A stretch of 64,000 nucleotides of DNA. Origin: CAYOXM01 sp964407925. Lineage in GTDB: Bacteria > Patescibacteriota > Patescibacteriia > SG8-24. A model generated the notes under the pieces. That model was given only the letters and a program-made list of their open reading frames with translations, ran no database searches and was not told where the DNA came from. The stretch lies in contig CAYOXM010000003.1 in the NCBI GenBank assembly GCA_964407925.1, positions 43,244 to 107,243 of the forward strand. The letters run 5' to 3'. Shown here piece by piece: positions 57,532 through 64,000 of the stretch (the stretch's first letter is position 1; every line of letters starts with the position of its first letter). A program made the translations under genes and the position numbers.

Positions 57532-57559
57532 GCCCCGCCTCATGCGGCGGCTTTTTTAA
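57531..57559 (+). terminator. Terminator
   Basis: AGCCCCGCC-TCAT-GCGGCGGCT (imperfect) followed by TTTTTT. Confidence 0.75.
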
Positions 57560-57587
57560 AAAAAGACCCCGCGCGTTGCGGGGCCGG
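57559..57587 (-). terminator. Terminator of the PAP2 gene
   Basis: GGCCCCGC/GCGGGGTC stem followed on minus by TTTTTTT. Confidence 0.82.
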
Positions 57588-57588
57588 A

Positions 57589-58191
57589 TCAGGACGTACG
57601 TCGCCGGAAGACGACGCGCCAGACGGCAAGGCCGATGACCGCTCCGGCCACGGCGTCAACGACGTAGTGCTGGTGAACAAAGACGGTAGACGCCGCGACG
57701 AGCGCCGCCCACGCGAGCATGGCGAGGCGCAGCGGCGGCTTCGTCCTGCCGACCGCGAGCGCCGTGATGAACGCGAGCGACACGTGCAGGCTAGGAAAAC
57801 AGTTCCCGTCGACGTCAAGCGCATACTGCAGAGCGAGCAGCCGGTCGAGCGGCGCGTCGCCGAGAGCGGTCGTACGCGGGGGGACGAGCGGAAAGAGCAC
57901 GAAGAGCGGGGCGCTGATCGCTATCGCCATGACGAAACAGGCGACGAACCGGCGGAACGTGGCGCGATCGCACGGCACCGCGAGGAGCGCGAGCGGCACG
58001 ACGTAGGCCGACGTGTACGGCAGGACGAACGCCGCGACGTACGGGACAGACCAGACCGGATCCCACGCGAGCGCGGTTTGCGTGACGGGAATGAGCGATA
58101 CCCCGTAATACGCCGCGGCCCACAGGGCCCAAGCCGAGAGAAAAAGGACGAATCGTTCGCGGAAGGCGAACGGTTTTTCGGGAGCAGCCAT
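57589..58191 (-). CDS. PAP2-superfamily membrane phosphatase
   Basis: 200 residues with about six helices. CFPSLHVSLAF and VHQHYVVDAVAGAVIG supply the SxxxH and HxxxD active-site motifs; the first (KxxxxxxRP) block is degenerate. Likely acts on a lipid phosphate such as undecaprenyl or phosphatidate derivatives, or as an inositolphosphotransferase-like enzyme. GAGGAGGCGATC precedes the ATG. Confidence 0.85.
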   Translation of the reverse strand: MAAPEKPFAFRERFVLFLSAWALWAAAYYGVSLIPVTQTALAWDPVWSVPYVAAFVLPYTSAYVVPLALLAVPCDRATFRRFVACFVMAIAISAPLFVLFPLVPPRTTALGDAPLDRLLALQYALDVDGNCFPSLHVSLAFITALAVGRTKPPLRLAMLAWAALVAASTVFVHQHYVVDAVAGAVIGLAVWRVVFRRRTS

Positions 58192-58233
58192 GATCGCCTC
58201 CTCGCCACGAAGCATAACGGACCGCGCGGGTAA

Positions 58234-58258
58234 AGAAAAATCCCCCGCAAAGGAGGGA
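58234..58258 (-). terminator. Terminator
   Basis: ATCCCTCC-TTTGC-GGGGGAT stem followed on minus by TTTTTC. Confidence 0.75.
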
Positions 58259-58264
58259 TTCGCG

Positions 58265-59998
58265 TCAGCCCCGCAGCGCGGCAATCGCCACGCCGGGGAC
58301 TTTCCACCAAGACGGCGCCGCCTCGAAGGCGACGAGTTTCCTGCCGATGACGTGCGACATCGCGTTGTCGCGGAACCAGGCGGGCTTCGGCGACACCGTG
58401 AGCGGGCCGCGGACGACCGACTTCAGGATGCCGTTCAGCATGAAGGTGTTATGCACCCAGCCGATGCCGCTCTTCACGTCGGCGAGCGTCGATGACGGGT
58501 GGCCGCCCCACGGCGGGGAGACGAACCCGTACCCGAGCGCGGGCCAATGGTTGACCGCGACGGTGCCGTAGCGCAGGCGGAGGATCGCCCGGTCGAGCGC
58601 GATCTGCGCCGCGGGCTCCTCCTGCGTGATCGGCGAGATCATGATGGACGCGTTGAGCGTCCCCCAGAGCCGTTCGTTGCAGAAAACCGTCAGCGTTTCG
58701 AGGAAATCCTCGGCATCCCGTCCGGGAATTTGCGTCTCGCCGAGGATCGAGCACCACGCTTCCGTGCAGAAGAGCGGCTCCTTCGGGTTCGACGCGTTCA
58801 AACCCGTGACGAGCGCCCACGAGAGCTCCCCCTCGCCGGCCTCGCCGATGAGCTTGGCCTCGGCGCCGCGGCTGCCGATGAGCGCGCGGAAACGGTCTTC
58901 CGCGCCAGGGTAGTAAGCCCTGCGCGGCGGAATGCGCCGTAGCGCGGCCGCGAGCAGCTCGAGGAACCTGTCGCGAAGCGCCCAACCCTTCGCGGTGATG
59001 AGCATCTTCGCGGCATTGCAGTTGAATGACGCGTTGTTCGCCACCATCGCGGCGACGTTCTTCGCCATGAACCGCAGCTCCCGGTCGGTGTACGGGCCCG
59101 GCACGATCGCCACGGGGCTCACGTTGCCGAGCTCGGAGGTGATGCGCCGCCGGTTCAACGGGTCGTTCGCTGCCTTGCGGCGATCGCGTTCCGGCCCCGG
59201 GGGTCCCCAAACGATCAGGTCATGGGTGCGGTCCGAGCCGGTGATGTGAATCTCATCGACGTAGCGGTGATTGCAGAGGTACTCCCCCGCGTCGCCGCCG
59301 CCGTAGACGATGCGCAGGTAGCCGGCGTCCACGAGCGGCACGAAGGCCTTCTCGATGAACTCGCCCGCCCACTCGTTGACCGGGTTCATCTTGAGGACGC
59401 AGGTGCGCCCCTCGACGAACATCTTGTGCAGCACGTCCATCGCGGGGATGGAGCTCACGTTGCCGGCGCCGAGCACGAGAGCGTTCTTTCCCTCGGGGTC
59501 GATGTCCGGCCCGCTCTGCGGCCGCATGGTCTGGTGCAGCACCGTCGCGGTGAATCCGGAGAACAGCGCGGCGTCGTAGGGGCTCGCCGGGAACACTTGC
59601 GTTTCCCAGAGGTCGGGCCCGCGCAGGCGGCGTGGCAGCCGCGCGGCAGGCTCGCGCCCGGCGGCGATCTTCTCCCAGCTCTCGGCGAGCAGGCGAAGGT
59701 TGCGCACGACGACCGCGGGCCCCGCGAGCCACTCCTCGCCGGCGACCGGCGCGTCGTACGGGATGCCCTTCGCCGCGCAGGCGGCCTTGACCCAGTCCTC
59801 CGCGACCGATGCGGCGAGCGGAATCATCCGGCGGAGCAGTGCGACGCGTTCGGACGCCGTGAGATCGGCGAACTGTTTGGCACGCTCGCGCGTCAGGTCT
59901 GCGGAATGGTCCAGCCAGAACCGCGGCGTCAGCTGCACCCCGGGGAGACCCGCGGGGGCGGCAGGCGACGGCGCGGAACCTTCGAATGTTCCTGTCAT
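58265..59998 (-). CDS. Divergent long aldehyde-dehydrogenase-superfamily protein
   Basis: 577 residues, about 100 longer than standard. Core blocks are VLGAGNVSSIPAMDVLHK, LKMNPVNEWAG, HITGSDRTHD, the Glu of SELGNVSP, and the Cys of NNASFNCNAAKM. The usual GQxC is replaced by FNCN, as in some acyl-reductase-like members. Substrate unknown. Promoter directly upstream; no recognisable operon partner. Confidence 0.8.
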   Translation of the reverse strand: MTGTFEGSAPSPAAPAGLPGVQLTPRFWLDHSADLTRERAKQFADLTASERVALLRRMIPLAASVAEDWVKAACAAKGIPYDAPVAGEEWLAGPAVVVRNLRLLAESWEKIAAGREPAARLPRRLRGPDLWETQVFPASPYDAALFSGFTATVLHQTMRPQSGPDIDPEGKNALVLGAGNVSSIPAMDVLHKMFVEGRTCVLKMNPVNEWAGEFIEKAFVPLVDAGYLRIVYGGGDAGEYLCNHRYVDEIHITGSDRTHDLIVWGPPGPERDRRKAANDPLNRRRITSELGNVSPVAIVPGPYTDRELRFMAKNVAAMVANNASFNCNAAKMLITAKGWALRDRFLELLAAALRRIPPRRAYYPGAEDRFRALIGSRGAEAKLIGEAGEGELSWALVTGLNASNPKEPLFCTEAWCSILGETQIPGRDAEDFLETLTVFCNERLWGTLNASIMISPITQEEPAAQIALDRAILRLRYGTVAVNHWPALGYGFVSPPWGGHPSSTLADVKSGIGWVHNTFMLNGILKSVVRGPLTVSPKPAWFRDNAMSHVIGRKLVAFEAAPSWWKVPGVAIAALRG

Positions 59999-60046
59999 CG
60001 GATACCTCTTTTCACGTCAGGCAAGATGTGAACGAACGATGCGCGG

Positions 60047-60074
60047 AGCGTAGCAAAAAATGGCGCTGCGTCAA
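60047..60074 (-). promoter_or_regulatory. Promoter of the long aldehyde dehydrogenase gene
   Basis: TTGACG (60074-60069), 16-bp spacer, TACGCT (60052-60047). The remaining stretch to 60231 shows no gene. Confidence 0.75.
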
Positions 60075-60231
60075 CCTTGAACTGATTGGCGTACCCCGCA
60101 TTGCGGCGTAGCGGGCACGCCCCCGACGGAACCCCCTACGGCGGGGACAGAAACCCGCCTCCGGGAAAGGTTCACGGTTCCGTTCAGGTGGTACCCGCCG
60201 CGCCGTTTATCCTTTTAAAAAGCACATCTCC

Positions 60232-60720
60232 CTAATAGAGTTTGCCGTTCCTTTTCTGCCACTCGGTGAACACGGCCTCCCCTTCCACGACGAGGTCGGG
60301 GTGATGCGACACCTTGATGCGGCGCTTCTTGGGCGGTTTGGCGAGCTCCTCGTAGATGAAGGAATCGTCGAAACCGACGCGAGCCGCGGTTTCCTTCGGC
60401 ACGCAATAGATGACGGCGTCGACGTTCGCCCAATAGGACGTCGTCAGGCACATCGGGCATGGCTCGGAACTCGCGATGACGACGCAACCCTTCAGGTGCG
60501 GCGTTTTCAGTTTCTTCGCGGCCAGCCGGATGGCGTTCACTTCCGCGTGACAGGTCGGATCGTTGTCGCGGAGCACGGTATTGTGCGCCGCGGCGACGAC
60601 GCGCCCGCCCTTCACCACCGCCGCCCCGAACGGGCCGCCGTGCTTCAGGCGGATGCCGCGACGCGCCTCGTCGAACGTCAGCGCGAAAATCCGATTCAGT
60701 TCCTTCTTGCTGATGGCCAT
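60232..60720 (-). CDS. Nucleoside/guanine deaminase (CDA fold)
   Basis: 162 residues. Zinc motifs CHAEVNAI (His and catalytic Glu) and PCPMC (two Cys). GGPFGAAVVKGG and DNDPTCHAE match guanine deaminase (GuaD) more than tRNA adenosine deaminase. Would convert guanine to xanthine. TATGCT 12 bases before the ATG suggests a very short leader. Confidence 0.88.
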   Translation of the reverse strand: MAISKKELNRIFALTFDEARRGIRLKHGGPFGAAVVKGGRVVAAAHNTVLRDNDPTCHAEVNAIRLAAKKLKTPHLKGCVVIASSEPCPMCLTTSYWANVDAVIYCVPKETAARVGFDDSFIYEELAKPPKKRRIKVSHHPDLVVEGEAVFTEWQKRNGKLY

Positions 60721-60763
60721 AGTAGGATAAGCATACCATGTTCCTTTCGAAAGGAGGCCGTCC

Positions 60764-61444
60764 TTGGCAAAACGGTATCCGATCTACCTCGTCACCTTTA
60801 CCAGCCAGTACCTCGCCGCGGCGACATTCATGCGCTTCCAGGAGCACTACGAGTCCGCGTCGCGATGGTTTCGCGGGAAGCCGTTCTCGACCGAGGCGTT
60901 CATGGACTGGTATGCGAAGCGACGCGGCGAGTTCAGCTACTTTACCGATTGGTCCGGGTTCAACATCCCGTCGTGGGTGCTCGAACCGTTCCGTGCGGGC
61001 GGATTTGACCCGCTCACGAAGAAGGAACGCGCGCTCCTCGACGTCGTCAACGGCGCACGCGATCCGTTCTACGTCATCGGGTGCGCGGCAGACAACGCCG
61101 GCTCCATCGCGCACGAGTTCGTCCACGGCCTGTTCTTCACGGTGCCCGAGTACCGCGCCGACGTCCTCGCCTGCATCAGCGGGATGCGCGACACGAAGCC
61201 GATGCGGAAGATGCGCAAGCGTCTCCGCAGGATGGGCTACTGCGGCAAGGTTCTCGACGACGAGCATAACGCGTACCTCGTCACCGGACTATGCGCCGAA
61301 CTCAAGGACCGGCGCCTGCGCAAGGCGTCGCGTGCGCTCAAAAAAGTGTTCGAGCGGCATTTCGGTTTCGATCCGAACGGGGAAGGCGGACGAAGACGCG
61401 TCATGGCGCGCGTCCGACGTATCCGCTTTCCGCGGAAACCCTAA
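60764..61444 (+). CDS. HExxH-containing protein of unknown function, TTG start
   Basis: 226 residues from TTG; GAAAGGAGG lies 6 bases upstream. IAHEFVHGLFF contains HExxH, with a Glu in VPEYRADV 6 residues on, as in gluzincin-like metal sites; the C-terminal third is basic (RKMRKRLRRMGY, RRRVMARVRRIRF). It is cytoplasmic. Protease activity is possible but not established. Confidence 0.72.
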   Translation: MAKRYPIYLVTFTSQYLAAATFMRFQEHYESASRWFRGKPFSTEAFMDWYAKRRGEFSYFTDWSGFNIPSWVLEPFRAGGFDPLTKKERALLDVVNGARDPFYVIGCAADNAGSIAHEFVHGLFFTVPEYRADVLACISGMRDTKPMRKMRKRLRRMGYCGKVLDDEHNAYLVTGLCAELKDRRLRKASRALKKVFERHFGFDPNGEGGRRRVMARVRRIRFPRKP

Positions 61445-61468
61445 AAGACGGCCTCGCCGTCTTTTTTC
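61441..61468 (+). terminator. Terminator
   Basis: AAAGACGGC-CTC-GCCGTCTTTTTTC stem. Confidence 0.9.
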
Positions 61469-61477
61469 AATTTCTTC

Positions 61478-61507
61478 AAAAAGAAAAGGCCCGCTGCCGC
61501 GGGCCGT
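61478..61507 (-). terminator. Terminator
   Basis: GGCCCGC-GGCA-GCGGGCC stem followed on minus by TTTTCTTTTT. Confidence 0.85.
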
Positions 61508-61508
61508 G

Positions 61509-61928
61509 TCAGAATGCCAGGAGGCCGCCGTCGCCGCGGATGCGGGCCCGCGTCTCGTCGACGGAGAGGACGCGGACGTCCCACGACCTCGCGCGGCGGA
61601 CCTGGCCGTGCGGGGAGATGATCCAGACGCGTCGCCGCCGTTCGACGAACGTCGACGCCTCGAGATGCACGCCCGCTCCCCAGGCGCCGTCGCGGAACGG
61701 CAGGAAGACGCCGCCGTGGCAGCGCGGCAGGACTTCCTTCCGGTAGTACTCCATGCCGTTGCCGGTCTCGCGCTTGTACCGCGCGTACCCTTCGTCGTGC
61801 TCGGGCCGGTCGGGATTCACGATTTCCCATTCGCGGAAACCGCGCGCGATGCGATCGAGCAGGAACTTCTGCAGCTCAGTCCCGTAGACGTTGACCGGGT
61901 GTCCGAAGTACAGACGCTTTTTGGCCAT
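61509..61928 (-). CDS. Nucleoside-deoxyribosyltransferase-like small protein
   Basis: 139 residues. RLYFGHPVNVYGTEL and a following IVNPDRPEH...YYRKEVLPRCHGGVFLPFRDGAWGAGVHLEA resemble the Rossmann-like nucleoside 2-deoxyribosyltransferase/DUF4406 group (opening YxxGP, D-rich middle, GAxxE-like end). AAGGAGGAGAAGCA precedes the ATG. Substrate uncertain. Confidence 0.65.
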   Translation of the reverse strand: MAKKRLYFGHPVNVYGTELQKFLLDRIARGFREWEIVNPDRPEHDEGYARYKRETGNGMEYYRKEVLPRCHGGVFLPFRDGAWGAGVHLEASTFVERRRRVWIISPHGQVRRARSWDVRVLSVDETRARIRGDGGLLAF

Positions 61929-61975
61929 TGCTTCTCCTCCTTGAAAAGGGCGCGACGCGGACCGTAACAACGGCG

Positions 61976-63769
61976 TTATTCTTTTTCAAGCCATTCAATG
62001 CCCTGCTGAATCTCGAACCACTCCTTCTCCAACGACGCAATCTCCTTCGATGCTTCGGCAAGCCGTTTGTTGAGACCCGTCGAATGCACGGTCGGGTTGA
62101 GCGCCATCTGCGCCAAGATGGATGCACGCTCGTCCTCGAGAGCGGCGACGCGGGCTTCGATCTTCTTCTGTTTCTTCTTCTGGTCGCGAACCTCCTCGCG
62201 GGCCTCCTTGCGTTCGCGCTTCTCCTCGTCGGCGGTAACGTCCGCCGAACCCTTCGCCTGCGAACCGACCTTCGGCACGGTCTCGTCGATTTCCTGGCTA
62301 AGCCGCCAGACGTATTCCTCGTACGTCCCCGGAAAATTTCGCACCGCGCCGTCCTTCACCTCGAGCACGGCCGTCGCGACGAGATTCACGAACGTGCGGT
62401 TGTGGCTCACGAAAAGCACCGTACCGGGATGCTCGCGGAGCGCGAGACCGAGTGCCTCGACCGTCTCGAAGTCCAAATGGTTGGTCGGTTCGTCGAGCAG
62501 GAAAACGGTGCTCTTCGAGAGCAACAGTCCCGCGAGACACAACCGCGCCCGCTCGCCGCCCGACAAGTTCTCGACGCGCTTCTCGATCTCCTTGTCGCGG
62601 AATAAAAAATTCCCGGCCATCTCGAGCACGTCTTCCGTCGTCACTCCCGGCGCGGCCATGCGCGCCAAATACGCGTCGACGCGGTCGTGCGGATCCATCG
62701 CGTCGAACACCGCCTGCCCGTAATACGCGACAGCGAGGTCCTGCCCCCAACGGTACGCGCCCCCGAGCGGTGCGAGCGAACCGGCGAGGGTGCGCAAGAG
62801 CGTGGTCTTGCCCGCGCCGTTGTCGCCGAGGATGGCGACGTGCCGCCCGCGTTCCACGTCGAGCGTCACGTCCTTCGCGACGACCTTGCCGGGATAGCCG
62901 ATGGACAACTCCTCCATGCGCACGGCGACGCCCTTCTTTATTTTCTCCGTCGGGATGCGGATTTCGACGCCGCTCATCGGGTGCGCGATCTCGATCGAAT
63001 GCAGCCGCGCGATCTGCTTGAGCTTCGACTGCGCCTGCGACGCCTTCGACGCCTTGTACCGGAAACGGTCGACGAACGTCTGCAGATGCCGCTTGCGCGC
63101 GTCGATCTTGCGGTTCTCGTTCTCGGCCTGCTCGAGCCGCTTCTCCTTGTATTCCAAGTACGCCTCGATGCCTCCGGGATACTGCGTGAGCTTGCCGCGC
63201 TCGACCTCGACCGTCTCGGTACAGGTGCGTTTCAAAAATTCGCGGTCATGCGAAATGATGAGCCATCCGCCGCGGAACGTCTCGAGAAACCGCTCGAGCA
63301 GGAGCAGGGTGTGCAAGTCGAGGTAGTTGGTCGGCTCGTCCATCAAAAGAAAATCGGGATCGCGCAGCATCATCCCCGCGAGACGGACGCGCATGCGGTA
63401 ACCCTCGGACAACCCGGAAATCGGCGTCGCATGCAGTTCGTTCTTCACCGCGAACCGGCTCGCCATCTTGGCACACTCCCACGACGGCTTGCCGGAGTAG
63501 CGTTCGAGGAAGCCGATCGCCGTCTCCTCGGGCCGGTACGGCGCATGCTGCTCGAGGTAGCCGAGCCGGCTGGCGGGTCGCCTGACGATTTTGCCCTCGT
63601 CCGGTTCTTCCTCGCCGACGAGGATGCGAAAGAGTGTCGACTTTCCCGCGCCGTTCCGGCCGATCACGCCGATCTTCTGCCCCTCGGCAAAGGACGCCCT
63701 CGCCCCGGAAAGGACCGGGGCGTGGCCGTAGCGCTTGGTGATGCCGTCGACGTGGATGACCGTGCTCAT
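61976..63769 (-). CDS. ABC-F family ATPase (Uup/EttA-like)
   Basis: 597 residues, two ABC domains without membrane segments. Domain 1: GRNGAGKST, LSEGYRMRVRLAG, LLMDEPTNYLD. Linker with basic coiled coil (~245-290). Domain 2: GDNGAGKTT, LSGGERARLCLAG, FLLDEPTNHLD. The C-terminal ~90 residues form a charged coiled coil, as in Uup-type proteins. ABC-F proteins act on the ribosome E-site. TACGCT 8 bases before the ATG implies leaderless mRNA. Confidence 0.94.
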   Translation of the reverse strand: MSTVIHVDGITKRYGHAPVLSGARASFAEGQKIGVIGRNGAGKSTLFRILVGEEEPDEGKIVRRPASRLGYLEQHAPYRPEETAIGFLERYSGKPSWECAKMASRFAVKNELHATPISGLSEGYRMRVRLAGMMLRDPDFLLMDEPTNYLDLHTLLLLERFLETFRGGWLIISHDREFLKRTCTETVEVERGKLTQYPGGIEAYLEYKEKRLEQAENENRKIDARKRHLQTFVDRFRYKASKASQAQSKLKQIARLHSIEIAHPMSGVEIRIPTEKIKKGVAVRMEELSIGYPGKVVAKDVTLDVERGRHVAILGDNGAGKTTLLRTLAGSLAPLGGAYRWGQDLAVAYYGQAVFDAMDPHDRVDAYLARMAAPGVTTEDVLEMAGNFLFRDKEIEKRVENLSGGERARLCLAGLLLSKSTVFLLDEPTNHLDFETVEALGLALREHPGTVLFVSHNRTFVNLVATAVLEVKDGAVRNFPGTYEEYVWRLSQEIDETVPKVGSQAKGSADVTADEEKRERKEAREEVRDQKKKQKKIEARVAALEDERASILAQMALNPTVHSTGLNKRLAEASKEIASLEKEWFEIQQGIEWLEKE

Positions 63770-63810
63770 GGGCGGAGCGTAGCAGACGGGCGGCGGCAGG
63801 AACAAGGAGG

Positions 63811-63839
63811 TTGACGCGTCGTCGCCCTTAGGCTATATT
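63811..63839 (+). promoter_or_regulatory. Strong promoter near window end
   Basis: TTGACG (63811-63816), 17-bp spacer, TATATT (63834-63839). Confidence 0.82.
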
Positions 63840-63911
63840 CAGGCGTTCCCGGCATCCGCCGAGAACCCTGCCGCTGGGTCGCGGCACGTTCGTTTCATCG
63901 GGAGAAGGCAC

Positions 63912-64000
63912 ATGAAACAGAGTTGGGACGATTACGACCGCGCCGCGGACAAGGGTCCGCTCGCCGTCGCCGTGAAGGCCATCTTCGGCATCGCGGTCGT
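63912..64000 (+). CDS. Start of a gene, cut by window edge
   Basis: ATG preceded by GGGAGAAGGCAC. The 29 readable residues (MKQSWDDYDRAADKGPLAVA...) turn hydrophobic toward the end (FGIAVV), suggesting a membrane helix. Too short to name. Confidence 0.6.
   Translation, partial: MKQSWDDYDRAADKGPLAVAVKAIFGIAV

Noticed and set aside
1..64000. tRNA, rRNA, CRISPR arrays, insertion sequences
   Set aside because: I saw no cloverleaf with CCA-type ends, no rRNA stretches, no regularly spaced repeats and no transposase motifs; a covariance search would be needed to exclude small RNAs.

Overview
The window is high-GC bacterial chromosome, densely packed with short operons and many single-gene units on both strands. 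It carries about 64 protein genes. I saw no rRNA, tRNA, CRISPR array, insertion sequence or prophage. Two kinds of gene start alternate. Many genes have a TTGAC-N17-TA...T promoter followed by a strong AAGGAGG-type ribosome site; many others have a TATGCT/TATACT-like -10 box only 7-9 bases before the ATG, which implies leaderless mRNA. The host is probably a biosynthetically rich member of the Patescibacteria (candidate phyla radiation). This is inferred from protein styles I associate with that group: a C39-type secreted protease with paired GRILLQVE...EAWYV repeats, a secreted protein with serial W.C..W..C modules, and a tiny CxxC zinc ribbon. No phylogenetic marker is present, so this stays an inference.

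Left part (1-13 kb): a split aspartokinase/homoserine dehydrogenase operon behind a complete threonine attenuator (21-residue leader peptide with 11 consecutive Thr, competing hairpins, terminator); a DUF5715/M15-like secreted protein; a CCA-adding enzyme; a zur-znuA-znuC-znuB zinc-uptake operon with a dyad operator in its promoter, ending in an ATP-cone/nuclease fusion; a very modular surface protein; and MarC.

Middle-left (12.5-24.7 kb): a run of mostly monocistronic genes: trypsin-like lipoprotein, GNAT, GTP cyclohydrolase II, fatty-acid-hydroxylase-like membrane protein, HAD, P-loop protein, and a CYTH-plus-kinase fusion. Then comes a three-gene operon that looks like a minimal ubiquitin-type conjugation module (E2-like, E1-like, ubiquitin-like), followed by two tandem secreted endonuclease/exonuclease/phosphatase-family proteins.

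Centre (24.7-40 kb): aldehyde dehydrogenase and acetolactate-synthase-like enzymes, a peroxiredoxin with a Gly/Cys-rich tail, an AT-rich probably acquired PH-domain gene, a T4-Rnl1-like RNA ligase, a small EamA transporter, HD hydrolase, ITPase, purine nucleoside phosphorylase, two tandem PlsC acyltransferases, methyltransferases and PurF.

Right part (40-64 kb): a DEAD-box helicase and an arginine-decarboxylase-like enzyme, each preceded by a structured leader whose terminator-type hairpin abuts the start codon; C39 protease, UppS, two HExxH lipoproteins, pyrF-pyrE, two glycosyltransferases, a response regulator, GIY-YIG, PAP2, a second aldehyde dehydrogenase, guanine-deaminase-like enzyme and an ABC-F ATPase. 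Nucleotide genes (purF, pyrE, pyrF, phosphorylase, deaminase, ITPase) recur but are scattered rather than clustered.
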